A stretch of 64,000 nucleotides of DNA from Bacteroidota bacterium (GTDB lineage Bacteria > Bacteroidota > Bacteroidia > Chitinophagales > Chitinophagaceae): contig JAPLEH010000062.1 in NCBI GenBank assembly GCA_026391455.1, positions 1 through 64,000 of the forward strand, read 5' to 3'. A program made the position numbers and the translations under genes. Below are positions 1 through 10,100 of this stretch, piece by piece. Position 1 is the stretch's first letter. Every line of letters begins with the position of its first letter. The notes beneath the pieces are model-generated. The model was not told the DNA's origin, ran no database searches, and saw only the letters and a list, made by a program, of their open reading frames with translations.

Positions 1-78
1 ACTATGAGTCCCTTTTGAAATAATTTCCCGCAGATGATTCACTTCCTCTTTCGTCAAATGGATAGTATAATATTTCAT
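1..78 (-). CDS. IS630-family transposase N-terminus, cut by window edge
   Basis: A reading frame starts with ATG at 78 and runs off the left edge, giving 26 residues that begin MKYYTIHLTKEEVNHL and end SKGTHS. The pattern of a short beta strand, then LTKEE, then a helix and (I/L)ISKG matches the start of the helix-turn-helix region of IS630-type transposases. I cannot see the catalytic DDE part, so I cannot say whether the gene is intact. The DNA to the right (79-138) is AT-rich and could hold the element end, but no terminal inverted repeat can be shown without the other end. The link to the repeat array that follows is unknown. Confidence 0.5.
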   Translation of the reverse strand, partial: MKYYTIHLTKEEVNHLREIISKGTHS

Positions 79-138
79 GGTATTTGGTTTCCCAAATATA
101 AAGAAATATTATACGTCATAATAAATTTAACTTAACAC

Positions 139-400
139 TAACAACTTGCAGCCGGCTGTTGTTCCTGGCTGTTTACTTGCAGCTTGTAGCTAACAACTTG
201 CAGCCGGCTGTTAAAGGCTCATGGCTGATAGCTCGCGGCTCGAAGCTGGCTGTTGTTGCTGGCTGTTTACTTGCAGCTTGTAGCTAACAACTTGCAGCCG
301 GCTGTTAAAGGCTCATGGCTGATAGCTCACGGCTCGAAGCTGGCTGTTTACTTGCAGCTTGTAGCTAACAACTTGCAGCCGGCTGTTTGAAGCTCATGGC
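139..400. repeat. Degenerate heptamer array with a 93-bp higher-order unit
   Basis: The stretch is built from 7-bp words of the type AGCTTGT, AGCTAAC, AACTTGC, AGCCGGC, GGCTCAT, GGCTGAT, AGCTCGC, GGCTCGA. On top of this lies a longer unit: the segment beginning TTGCAGCTTGTAGCTAACAA occurs at 178, 271 and 352, so spacings are 93 and 81 bp, the second copy lacking one 12-bp piece. Related words occur near 42.0 and 55.4 kb. No open reading frame of note lies inside. It fills the gap between the transposase fragment and the fucosidase gene. Confidence 0.85.
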
Positions 401-418
401 ATACTTCCGGTTCTGATC

Positions 419-447
419 TTTGAAAAAGCCAAACAATTGTATCTTTC
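419..447 (+). promoter_or_regulatory. Possible promoter of the fucosidase gene
   Basis: TTTG at 419-422 is followed after 17 bp by TATCTTTC at 440-447, close to the Bacteroidota pattern TTTG-N19/20-TAnnTTTG. The start codon lies 18 bp further on. The spacing is slightly short and the final base of the -7 element differs. Confidence 0.35.
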
Positions 448-465
448 CTTACCAACTATACGATT

Positions 466-1794
466 ATGAAATGCTTACTACTTTCCTTCGTACTATTTTG
501 TGTTAGCATCGCCAATGGGCAAACCGCTTATACGCCTGCACCGGAAAATATTCAGGCACGAATACAATTCCAGGATGATAAATTCGGACTCTTCGTACAT
601 TGGGGACTCAGCAGTGTGTTGGGCAACGGAGAATGGGTAATGCAAAACCGGAAGATCCGTAAAGAAGATTACCAGCGATACCTGCGGGTATTAAATCCCA
701 TCGATTTTGATGCAGAAAAATGGGTGCTTGCCGCCAAAAATGCGGGCATGAATTATATCGTGTTCATCACCCGCCATCATGATGGATTTTCCAACTGGAA
801 TACTTCCTTTAGCGATTGGAAGATCACCAACACCCCTTACGGCAAAGACCCGTTGAAAATGCTAGCTGCTGCCTGTAAGAAACATAATATCAAACTCGGC
901 TTATATTATTCCACCCTCGATTGGTACCGGGATGATTATCCCTATGAGACAGGACGCACCGGTCAGCACAGCGGCCGTACTGCCAAAAGCAATTATGCTT
1001 CTTATCTGACCTTTATGAAAAATCAACTGACTGAATTACTCACGAAATACGGGCCTATCATGAGTATTTGGCTGGATGGTCATTGGGACCAGACCAATCC
1101 CGAAGGTGATGCAGACCGCAGCTCGCGGATTGATTGGAAATACAATGAGCTCTACGGGCTGATACACCAGTTGCAACCGGCTTGTATCATTGGAAACAAT
1201 CATCATCTCGATCCCATTGCCGGTGAAGATTTTCAGATGTTTGAAAGAGATCTGCCCGGTGAAAATAAAGCAGGCATGAGTTTTCAACAACCCTCTACTG
1301 CCATGCCACTGGAGACCTGCGAAACCATGAATGATTCATGGGGGTATAGTGTAACCGACCGCAATTATAAATCGGTGAAAACGATCATTCACCTGCTGGT
1401 AAATGCGGCCGGAAGAAATGCCAATCTCTTGCTGAATGTGGGGCCGATGCCCAATGGTGAAATACAACCTGAATTTACCGATACCCTGGCTGCAGCCGGC
1501 AAGTGGTTGTCGAAATATGGAAACACTATCTATGGTACCCGGGGTAAACTGATGCCACCTCAACCCTGGGGAGTAGCCACCCGAAAAGACAAGGAAATAT
1601 TTGTACATCTGTTGCAACGCCCCGCGCAGCATAACATTGTACTGCCCGGCTTTACTGAAGCAGTGAGTGATGTGGAAATAATGGAAAGCGGAAAAAAATT
1701 AAAATGGAACAACTCATCCGAAGGTGTGGTTATTTTCCATGAATACCCGGAGAAGGAACCCATTGATCTGATCATTCGAATTACTGTAAAATAA
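466..1794 (+). CDS. Alpha-L-fucosidase, glycoside hydrolase family 29
   Basis: Secreted 442-residue enzyme expected to remove alpha-L-fucose from glycans. Residues 1-19 form a signal peptide ending ANGQ. The family fold is clear: FGLFVHWG (40-47), TRHHDGF (102-108), LGLYYSTLDW (144-153) and the motif SIWLDGHWDQ (200-209), whose Asp204 sits where GH29 enzymes carry the nucleophile. A short C-terminal beta domain (about 355-442) follows the barrel. It stands alone on the plus strand with no sugar transporter beside it, so the substrate is not indicated. The name fucosidase is by family; some GH29 relatives act on other sugars. Confidence 0.88.
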   Translation: MKCLLLSFVLFCVSIANGQTAYTPAPENIQARIQFQDDKFGLFVHWGLSSVLGNGEWVMQNRKIRKEDYQRYLRVLNPIDFDAEKWVLAAKNAGMNYIVFITRHHDGFSNWNTSFSDWKITNTPYGKDPLKMLAAACKKHNIKLGLYYSTLDWYRDDYPYETGRTGQHSGRTAKSNYASYLTFMKNQLTELLTKYGPIMSIWLDGHWDQTNPEGDADRSSRIDWKYNELYGLIHQLQPACIIGNNHHLDPIAGEDFQMFERDLPGENKAGMSFQQPSTAMPLETCETMNDSWGYSVTDRNYKSVKTIIHLLVNAAGRNANLLLNVGPMPNGEIQPEFTDTLAAAGKWLSKYGNTIYGTRGKLMPPQPWGVATRKDKEIFVHLLQRPAQHNIVLPGFTEAVSDVEIMESGKKLKWNNSSEGVVIFHEYPEKEPIDLIIRITVK

Positions 1795-1839
1795 GCAAGA
1801 GGACAAACAATTACCGGAATAGGCCGTGCGTATTACCCG

Positions 1840-2421
1840 CTATCCGGCAGGCCGCATATACCTGAAATGATACCCCCTCCCGATCTGTCTTTCAAATTTC
1901 CAAGCCTTCTTTAGTATACGTCCGGCGATATATAATCCGGCTGCCACCCCCATAGCACCCCAGGAAAACTGAACGGTATTGGTGACAAAACTGTTGAAGA
2001 TATTGAGCGCCCCATAGCCTATTCCCAATATCCGGAATAACAATCCGCTTTTCACCCAAAAAAAATGTACATGTCCGGCTCCCCGGTTTACACGGAATTC
2101 ACCGTCTTTATAATCGATCTTGATCCCCGGGCCCGGCAGGTACATTACATCACGAAGTGCATAGCGGGCAATTGGCAAATACTGGGTATCGCTCCCCATG
2201 AGGTAATAATGCACAATAGATGATTGCAGGTAGAAAGAATCATTATGTATTTTCTTGATGATGCCGGCCTGCCAGGGTCCATATTTTTCGCGGAAAGCGA
2301 TATACGAGCCGGTATGATAGGTCGCTATCGTTTTGGTTCGCTTTTTCAGTATAAAGAAATCATGCTGAGCCCAGGAAGAAGAGTTTAACAGGAGCAGAAG
2401 AATAAACAGTGAATTTCGCAT
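1840..2421 (-). CDS. Hypothetical exported membrane protein
   Basis: I do not recognise this 193-residue protein. I chose the ATG at 2421 because it places a clean signal sequence (MRNSLFILLLLL, then SSWAQ) at the N-terminus; an in-frame ATG at 2460 would add 13 unlikely residues. After a charged, Tyr-rich soluble part (about 25-110) come two hydrophobic stretches near the C-terminus (LLFRILGIGYGAL and GAMGVAAGLYIAG) and a basic tail. Proteins of this general build, a short periplasmic part followed by a membrane hairpin, are common among unknowns in this phylum. It faces the fucosidase gene tail to tail with a 45-bp gap and no visible terminator. Confidence 0.6.
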   Translation of the reverse strand: MRNSLFILLLLLNSSSWAQHDFFILKKRTKTIATYHTGSYIAFREKYGPWQAGIIKKIHNDSFYLQSSIVHYYLMGSDTQYLPIARYALRDVMYLPGPGIKIDYKDGEFRVNRGAGHVHFFWVKSGLLFRILGIGYGALNIFNSFVTNTVQFSWGAMGVAAGLYIAGRILKKAWKFERQIGRGYHFRYMRPAG

Positions 2422-2869
2422 GTTTATAAAGCTAACCAAATGATGACCGTTAATTCTCAAAACTTACGTTAAAATAAAGTCGCGAATTCAAGAGAGCATC
2501 GCAACCTTTCCGGTTGACAAGCAGGATTCAGGTGCCGTTTACAAATTAAGGCTGGGGGTTCATTCTTATCTAAACTTCAGTTTGAGTAAAATGCATTCTA
2601 TTACCTTTCAAACCGACATCCTGATAATCCGATAAAAAGTATTTTAAGATAAACAGTACCATATACAATTATACCATTTGGCAAACCACATTACCGTAAA
2701 AAGCTGTGGTGGAATTGTAATTTTTCAGTCAAAAAACAAGTGTATATGCGGCCAACTTTACATCACAAACCTGAGGTTTACATACCTGCTTCGTTGATGC
2801 TGATTAAAAAACTTAACATTGGGAATATTAAATTAATATTATTTTTACATTACTAAACTATTAATAAAT
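2422..2869. other. AT-rich intergenic region, no gene seen
   Basis: About 450 bp separate two divergent genes. I find no open reading frame with a plausible start, no tRNA-like fold and no terminator. It should hold the promoters of the genes at 2421 (minus) and 2870 (plus). TAACATTG at about 2811 is a weak candidate -7 element for the plus-strand gene. Confidence 0.5.
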
Positions 2870-3127
2870 ATGAACGATACAACATTAACCACTTCTGAAT
2901 CACTGTCTAAGAAGGATTTACAAAGACTTGTATTTGAAAAATTAGCCGGTGCGCTTGGAGAATACAAGGAAAATCTGAAGGAAAAAAAATTTACCCGCAA
3001 TCTGAAAAAAGCCAGCAAGCTTTTTGCTGCGGATATTGCACGCACCATCGGCAAAAAATCAAAAATTAAGCAAGCGAAGAAGGCCGATAAGCATGCAATT
3101 GCAAAGACGGAGACTGCGGAAGAGTAG
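2870..3127 (+). CDS. Small lysine-rich cytoplasmic protein, unknown
   Basis: 85 residues, no signal peptide or membrane segment. The middle (about 14-60) is predicted mostly helical with many Lys (LSKKDLQRLVFEKL, then NLKKASKLFAADIARTIGKK), and the tail is a Lys/Ala/Glu-rich low-complexity stretch ending AEE. It starts at a good ATG after an AT-rich leader and is followed directly by a strong hairpin terminator, so it looks like a real single-gene unit. The composition would suit a nucleic-acid-binding protein, but no family is recognised and no function is claimed. Confidence 0.6.
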   Translation: MNDTTLTTSESLSKKDLQRLVFEKLAGALGEYKENLKEKKFTRNLKKASKLFAADIARTIGKKSKIKQAKKADKHAIAKTETAEE

Positions 3128-3176
3128 ACTAGTTTATACCCCCCTTTAATTTACTGACCCATCACATATTAAATGA

Positions 3177-3226
3177 ACCGGAATACTCGGGATAATTATC
3201 CCTGGCATTCCGGTCTTTTATTTTTC
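3177..3226 (+). terminator. Rho-independent terminator after the Lys-rich small gene
   Basis: ACCGGAAT (3177-3184) pairs with ATTCCGGT (3207-3214) and the loop contains a second palindrome GGGATAATTATCCC. A run of T follows at 3215-3226. It ends the 85-residue gene on the plus strand. Confidence 0.75.
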
Positions 3227-3264
3227 AAAGGGAAGGTGTAAACGCCTGGTTATGATTCCGACTT

Positions 3265-3669
3265 TTAATTCACCTTAAATATTTCCACCTTTTCTTCCAT
3301 CCGGTACTGTACGGAAAAGGACTGTGTGAAAGAAAAAGATTTTCCGCTGATGGTAAAGCTTAAAGTACTGATATCGATCTCATCCTTTAAGATTTTATAC
3401 CGCCGCATACGGGTATTGGCAGGGATCCTTTCTTCAAATAAAAGGTTTTTGTTATCATCGAATATCCGCAGCTTGTCTGCTTCCGGAAAACCATCCAGTT
3501 GAATATCAAACAACAACATATTTTCTTCTGTACCTGCAAATCTGATCATATTTCCCGTTTCCGGAATACGCAGAGATGTATGTTGCTGACCTATTCCCAC
3601 ACTGCTGGTTGTTACGAACAATACCACAGCTAAAAACGCTTTCATTAATAATTGTTTGCCTGATTTCAT
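3265..3669 (-). CDS. Small secreted protein, unknown
   Basis: 134 residues from the ATG at 3669 (an upstream in-frame start at 3720 would add 17 residues before the signal peptide and is unlikely). MKSGKQLLMKAFLAVVLF forms the signal, with cleavage near SSVGIGQ. The mature part of about 100 residues alternates hydrophobic and polar residues as in a small beta-sandwich (MLLFDIQLDGFPEADKLRIF, ISTLSFTISGKSFSF). No catalytic or metal motif is visible. Its neighbour downstream is convergent; upstream lies a long empty region. Confidence 0.55.
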   Translation of the reverse strand: MKSGKQLLMKAFLAVVLFVTTSSVGIGQQHTSLRIPETGNMIRFAGTEENMLLFDIQLDGFPEADKLRIFDDNKNLLFEERIPANTRMRRYKILKDEIDISTLSFTISGKSFSFTQSFSVQYRMEEKVEIFKVN

Positions 3670-4377
3670 ATTATGAGGTTTTGTTGACTTATTTAGAAAG
3701 CACAAAGATCCTCTTTGCATATTACCGTATGATGACCTCCAGATTAAACTGTTGTAACCACATTATTGTATTCCTATTAAACATTCCCTTTGTGATTTTT
3801 ATAACAGATTTACTTAAAGTGGTGCTGTCCACATTTTTTTCAGTAACCTGCCGTTGACCTGACAACTGCAAATCTCCACAGTTGAAAATGCAGCACTGCA
3901 ACTTCTTATTATCAATGATAATGAAGTTTATTCCGTATTATTTTAAAAATAAAACTTGTAACCAATAGCACATTGTATATGACCAAGGGGATCAGATTTC
4001 AAGGATACATCTGAGAATTTGACTTTCAGAAACAGAAACATATTTCCGTTGCGTTCAAAAAGGCAGTTTGTTGAAAAGGAAACGGTTAAATTTTGGCAAG
4101 CTGATTCTGGTCTGTTAACTAATTATGCATAGTGACATTTATTGCTTATACAAGAATGATTAATAGAACTTCCTGGGGGAAAACTGGGATTTTATTAATC
4201 AGTTAGTTCGCTGTATATGGTCGCTTTATAGTTTTACATCAGGTTATCTTAAAGTGATAAATTCACAAACAGGCGCACACAACCTTCTACCTGCTACATT
4301 GATCGCATAAGTGTAAAACAAAGCCGTCAAATTGATCTCACACCGGGTTAATTATTATATAGACTCTAGAAAGAGGC
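3670..4377. other. Long AT-rich gap, no gene seen
   Basis: About 700 bp without a convincing gene. One frame between 3730 and 3857 on the plus strand (starting MMTSRLNCCNHI) is hydrophobic but overlaps the upstream region of the minus-strand gene and has no supporting context, so I take it as chance. No tRNA, terminator or repeat array was found here. Confidence 0.5.
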
Positions 4378-5871
4378 TTACAACTGTTTCAGCGCTTTTC
4401 GGAATGCTTCTTCCGGCAATGGTTGCAATTCAAGCTTTGCTTTGAGATTGGCACTTACGGTATATTCTTTTTTGGCCATAAAATAATCATCGCCTTTTCT
4501 TCCCAATGCAATCAACCAGATCTTTTCTCCTGTTGGTATACGCGGTGCCATATAATTACTTCCGGAGAGCATACTAAGCGGCAAATAGGCGCGGAGACTG
4601 CTCAGGTAAACAATCACATTGGCGCCTTCATAATCCGGGGTTGACACGTAGAGCTCTGTTGTGTTTGTGAATTTTAGTAACCGGTCACAATTGATCCAAT
4701 TCAAATTACCGGTGGTTGCGATATACTGGGCCGGAAAATATTTCACATAAAAACTGGTATCGAACATCCGCTGCCCGTATTTCTTTACGCCTCTTTTGCG
4801 AAGTGTCACTTTTACAGTAGACCTTAATGTCATGGAATCGATTTTCTCTATTGTATTGGTCACATGGCGCAGTTCACTGCGGTTGCCAATTTGTATATCC
4901 AATAAGTGCCAGTTCGATTCATGCGCTTCGTATTCATCCGTATACTTATGCCCGGTCTTCCAGTTTTCAAAGCGTATTTCTGGTATCACCAGTTCCGCGA
5001 GTTTGCCGTCTTTCAACTGCGGCCATTGCCATACACCATAAGTACGGATAAATACATCGCCGGATCGATCCCACACACCATGACTGCCGGGTGTATTAGC
5101 CGTGTATACATTCATATCACCATAAAGAGATGCTGCAGCAGGCATTTTCATTTCCACTTTTTTAAGAGTCTTCGATGATAAAGTGTCCCCGTCTTTGATA
5201 ACAAGCATTCGGAACATACCACCCGTTTGCAGTAATCCCTGCGGAGATGTAGTGGTTAATCCGCTTCGAATGATATCGCCGGGCTGGTAGTATTCCCGGA
5301 TATGTATTTCTGCTTTACCGGTTACCGGTCGTCCCTGCTGGTCCTGCATACTGCCCGGTGAAATTTTCAATGTGGTTCCTTCTTTTGCTTTAATGAATAC
5401 TGTGTCATCCAGGTTTACTGAATACCGCTGTAGTTCAACGTCTTCGAGGAATGGCTGCAGTTGTATGGCTGGTTTCGCCGGTTCGTCATTATAAAGGATA
5501 GTCACCACTACCCGCCTGTTAATGGCTTGTTTTTCTAATTCCTGAGTAACGGGTATTTCCTCCCCTTTGTAATGGCTGTTAATAATTGATGCGGGAAAAT
5601 AAGTGGCCAGTATTTTCTGTACCGCTTCCGTTCTGGCTTTGGATAATCTTGTATTGTACTGATTGCTTCCGGAGATATCTGTATGACCTTCTATTTGTAC
5701 GGAAACAACCTGTTGTTTACCTAATTTGGTGATGAACTGGTGCAATGCCTGTACGGAGGCTTCCTGGGGAACTGGCTGGTCAAAATCAAAATATATTTCG
5801 GTGCTGATCCGATGCTGACAATAGACCGTGCCAAAGAAAAAACAAAACAGCAGGGTTGAAAGTAGTCTCAT
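4378..5871 (-). CDS. OmpA-domain envelope protein with C-terminal beta domains
   Basis: 497 residues with a signal peptide (1-18, ending VYCQ). Unlike most OmpA-family proteins the peptidoglycan-binding OmpA domain is at the N-terminus (about 22-128): EGHTD at 61-65, then LSKARTEAV and NRRVVVTI at 118-125, the usual peptidoglycan contacts. After a linker, residues about 150-260 hold a ZU5-like beta domain (ISPGSMQDQQGRPVTG, then QTGGMFRMLV), a fold shared with the lipoprotein at 55637-57466. The remainder is beta-rich and unrecognised. It probably ties an extracellular or periplasmic module to the cell wall. No operon partner is apparent. Confidence 0.75.
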   Translation of the reverse strand: MRLLSTLLFCFFFGTVYCQHRISTEIYFDFDQPVPQEASVQALHQFITKLGKQQVVSVQIEGHTDISGSNQYNTRLSKARTEAVQKILATYFPASIINSHYKGEEIPVTQELEKQAINRRVVVTILYNDEPAKPAIQLQPFLEDVELQRYSVNLDDTVFIKAKEGTTLKISPGSMQDQQGRPVTGKAEIHIREYYQPGDIIRSGLTTTSPQGLLQTGGMFRMLVIKDGDTLSSKTLKKVEMKMPAAASLYGDMNVYTANTPGSHGVWDRSGDVFIRTYGVWQWPQLKDGKLAELVIPEIRFENWKTGHKYTDEYEAHESNWHLLDIQIGNRSELRHVTNTIEKIDSMTLRSTVKVTLRKRGVKKYGQRMFDTSFYVKYFPAQYIATTGNLNWINCDRLLKFTNTTELYVSTPDYEGANVIVYLSSLRAYLPLSMLSGSNYMAPRIPTGEKIWLIALGRKGDDYFMAKKEYTVSANLKAKLELQPLPEEAFRKALKQL

Positions 5872-6047
5872 GGCTATTTGTTTTGGTAATACCCGAAATT
5901 AAATGAAGCATCGTATGTTGTATACTACCGCGGCTGCATTTAACAGTATTTAAACAATAACCATGAGACACAAAATGAACGGAATTCCATTCTGCTTTAC
6001 CGAAATTTTTAAGGATATTACTTCACACCAATAGCCTGGTGTCCTGA

Positions 6048-6959
6048 TTAGTAACCGCAATGATAGTAGGAAAGGTCTGCTGCACGCTCCCATTTGCTGC
6101 CATTACGCTGGTACACATTATACCCTACTCCTTCGAACGACAATTGAGTAGTGAATATTTTTGCCACCCCGCTGTTGTCGGTATCCAGAATATCCAGCAG
6201 CATTTCCTGGTATATGCCATCATCCACATCGGAAATATTGCCGCTCATTACTTCATCCTTTTTTAACCGGTTGAATTCACTCACCTGGAGTTCATACACA
6301 CCGGTTTCGTTTTTGGAGGCGATAAAAAAGAGTAATCCCCTTTCATTGCTACCGGGAGTAACGGTATAGGTGCCAACGATTTCGTTCTTCTTATCATTGT
6401 CTGCATCCAGTATGGTCAGTTTAACTGCCTTGAGTGATTTAACCGGGCAATTATTCTTTTTGAATTCCGCGCTGACCAGTTTATCGATCATAGCTTTTTC
6501 TGCGGGGGTAGCAGCCCGACGCAAACCGGAAGCCGTTTTAGCGGGGGTGATATTTGTGGCCAATGCCATTTCGAAACCTTTCAGGCGCACCTTGGGAGAT
6601 GTGGTCATCACTTCCGCCATCATGGGCGTACATTCCCAGGAAGGGTCATTCTTTTTTATGAGGATGTTACCAGTGGATTTGCCACCAGTGATCAATGCAT
6701 AGCTGGATTTGGGCTTATAGTACATGGCCGTAAAAGCCGGTAATGTCATCGCGTTCTCTTCATTACTGTATGCCGGAACCAGCTTTCCATCCACCACCCG
6801 TACGATGGGCTCAATCATTTTCCCATTATTGATCACTGCAAAGATCACTTTTTCCTGCGGGGCAGCTTTTGCTGTATCCGGGCTGTTATATGGCTTCGAC
6901 AGACCAAAAAAGAAACAGGTAATAAAGGCGGAAGAAAATAGATAAGTATTAGTTTTCAC
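6048..6959 (-). CDS. Secreted protein with VCBS/FG-GAP-like segment, unknown
   Basis: 303 residues starting at a GTG (6957-6959), since no in-frame ATG precedes a good signal peptide (MKTNTYLFSSAFITCFFFGL). The C-terminal half has two Asp-rich segments, LDADNDKKNEIVGTY and LDILDTDNSGVAKIFT, typical of the calcium-binding edges in FG-GAP/VCBS repeats where a value is compared between a quantity and its stored record. The N-terminal half, with conserved-looking MYYKPKSSYALITGGKS, is not recognised. A similar Asp-rich element occurs in the gene at 30761-31606. Function unknown. Confidence 0.6.
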   Translation of the reverse strand: MKTNTYLFSSAFITCFFFGLSKPYNSPDTAKAAPQEKVIFAVINNGKMIEPIVRVVDGKLVPAYSNEENAMTLPAFTAMYYKPKSSYALITGGKSTGNILIKKNDPSWECTPMMAEVMTTSPKVRLKGFEMALATNITPAKTASGLRRAATPAEKAMIDKLVSAEFKKNNCPVKSLKAVKLTILDADNDKKNEIVGTYTVTPGSNERGLLFFIASKNETGVYELQVSEFNRLKKDEVMSGNISDVDDGIYQEMLLDILDTDNSGVAKIFTTQLSFEGVGYNVYQRNGSKWERAADLSYYHCGY

Positions 6960-7111
6960 TGTGATATATTTTGATTGATAAAACGAACTCGTATATATAC
7001 CGTAAATATACTGCCAGAATAGGGATGTTTGCTATATATCCTGATTTAATTTACTTGTAATTTTCCGGGATAAAACTGAATAATTAAAATATCAATTGTA
7101 TCAAATCTAAC

Positions 7112-10100
7112 ATGAAAATTTATCTCCCATTATTTTCAGCAATTATGCTGCTCGCCGGCTGTACAGCCAAAATCAAAAAGAAATCAGCTTTCGAATCGGA
7201 AGAACGGGAACGGACCGGCGCTGCAGAAGCCTTGAAACGCGATATTAAAATGATGAAAGACCCGGCCCTGGGCTATGTACCCGTAGACCGGTTGATAGAT
7301 GCCAAAGCATATAAAGATCAACAACTCGCCCAGCGACCCGAAGCAGCACTCGCCGGTGTAAACTGGCGTTCATTGGGCCCCAAAAATCAGGGAGGCCGTT
7401 CGCGTACGGTATTGGTGGATGCCAATGATGCAACCGGTAATACAGTATTTGCCGGCAGTGTGGGTGGCGGACTCTGGAGAACCACCAATATTGGTTCTGC
7501 CACGCCTAACTGGGCTCCGGTGAATGACTTGCTGGGCAATCTGGCGATCACGTCCATTGCACAGGACCCTTCCAATCCGCTCATCATGTATTTCTGCACC
7601 GGAGAGGGATTTTTCAATGGAGATGCTATCCAGGGATTGGGTGTATGGAAGAGTACCAATGGCGGTGCTACCTGGAACCAGCTCGCTTCCACCAATAACT
7701 CCAATTTTTTCTATTGTCAGAAAATGGTGGTGAACAGTACCGGAGTGGTATTAGTGTCTACTTCCACCGGATTACGCCGTTCTGCCGACGGTGGTACCAC
7801 ATTTACCAAAGTGCTCGGATCCGGAATGGGCATTACCGGTGCCTCCTTCAATCATTGTTATGATGTGGAAATAGCATCTAACGGTGATGTATATGCGAGT
7901 TTGCTGGGTTCCGTTCACAAATCCACCAATGCGGGTGTCACTTTTGCTGCGGCCCAAACATTACCAATAGCAGCATCGAGGGTAGAACTTGCCTGTGCGC
8001 CTTCGGATGCCAACTATGTATATGCCGTGGTGGAGGATGCCAATGTGGTGGCCGGTGTATTAAGAACGACCAATGGTGGTACCACCTGGGTGTCACGTAC
8101 AGAACCTGCTGATGCTGACCCGGGCGTAGGAGCCACAGATTTTTCCCGTAGCCAGGCCTGGTATGATCTTTCTCTTGCAGTAGATCCTGCCAACCGCGAC
8201 CGTGTTTTTACCGGTGGCATTGATGTATTTGTATCCAATGATGGTGCAGGTACCTGGTCACAGATATCGCACTGGTATGGAGGATTTGGTTTTCAGTATA
8301 TGCACGCTGACCAGCATGCGGCGTATTACCGTCCCGGCAGCAGTAGCGACATGTATTTTACTAATGATGGGGGTATATATCGTACCACCAATGCCAATAC
8401 CGCATTGCCTACAGTGGCCGATAAAGGCACCGGTTATGTTACGGCTCAATTTTATGCCTGTGCTATGCACCCCACTGCACTTACTAATTATTTTCTGGCA
8501 GGTGCACAAGACAACGGCTCTCACCAGTTTACGGCAGGCAATGTACAAAACACGGTACAGGTGACCGGCGGTGATGGTGCGTTCTGTCATATAGATCAGG
8601 ATCAGCCTCAATATCAGTTCACCGCCTATGTGTTCAATGATTATTACCGCTCTGCAGACGGTGGTGCATCCTGGACCAATATCACACATAGCAGCGCTGC
8701 AGGACAGTTCATCAATCCCACCGACTATGATGATGTAAACAACCGCTTATATGCCTGCCGCAATGCCAACCAGTATGTACGATGGGATAATCCGCAGACC
8801 GGCTCCACATTTACACAAGTAGCTGTGGCTTCATTTGGCGGACAAGTGAGTGCGATCAAAGTATCTCCCAATACAGCGAACCGTGTATTCTTCGGTATTG
8901 ATAACGGGGATGTATTTCGTGTAGACAATGCCCATACCGGTGCGCCCACTGTAACCAATATCAGCACGGGATTACCCGCCGCCTACCTGAGTTGTATCGA
9001 GGTAGAGACCGGCAACGATAATCACCTGCTGGCCATGTATTCCAACTTTGGAGTGAACAGTATATGGGAAAGTATCAACGGCGGTACTACCTGGACCAGT
9101 GTGGAAGGTAACCTGCCCGATATGCCGGTACGCTGGGCTTTATTCAATCCAAACAACAGTGACCAGGCCATTATTGCAACGGAGTTGGGTGTATGGAGCA
9201 CCGATGATCTCAATGGTGCCGCTACTGTATGGGGTGCCAGTAATTCTGGCCTGGCCAATGTACGTGTGGATATGCTTCAAATCAGAACATCTGATAAACT
9301 GGTGATCGCTGCCACCCATGGCCGTGGGCTTTTCTCATCGGATATTTTTACCAGCCCTACCGCTTTGTTTGATGCGAGTATAAAAACCACCTATACCGGA
9401 ACAAGCATCAATTTCACCAGTACATCTTATAAAGGCAGTTCCTGGGCTTGGGATTTTGGAGATGGCACGAACTCCACTTCAGAGAATCCGGCAAAAACGT
9501 ATTCCGTACCGGGCAAATACAATGTAACACTCACCATTAATGCCGGTGCATCTTCTTTATCAAAAACACAATTCATCCATATTCTTCCGAACCGGGGCAC
9601 TCCTTACCTGATCGCCAATGGGGGTGGCTTTGAAACCAATACCAATGATTTTGGTGTGGATGCAGTAGCGGGTACACCCTGGGAAAGGGGTAATTCAGCC
9701 ATTGCCGGTAAAAATGGTACTCATGCCGGCACGAATGCATGGGTGACCGGCGTGACTGCCAGTACCTACGCGGATAATAGCGAGACAAGCCTGATGACCC
9801 CGAATTATAATTTCACGCTTCCGGGTACGTATACCCTCACTTTCTGGGCCAGATACAATTCAGAAGCTGATTTTGATGGATTCAGAGTAGAGTATTCACT
9901 GAATAAAGGAACAACCTGGTTGCCGGTGGGTACCACTACAGCAGCCAGTTGGTATAATAATGCCAATACAAGTGGTAGCACCAGTTTCCCGGCTAATGAA
10001 GCATTCTTCGGAGGCAACTCTGCTGCTGCTTATACCTTACGTACACGTGACCTGTCATTCCTGGCGGGCAACAGTAATGTGGCATTCCGTATCCGGTTCC

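Noticed and set aside
3576-3857. Hydrophobic reading frame on the plus strand
   Set aside because: Overlaps the antisense of a gene with a good signal peptide and has no start or family support.
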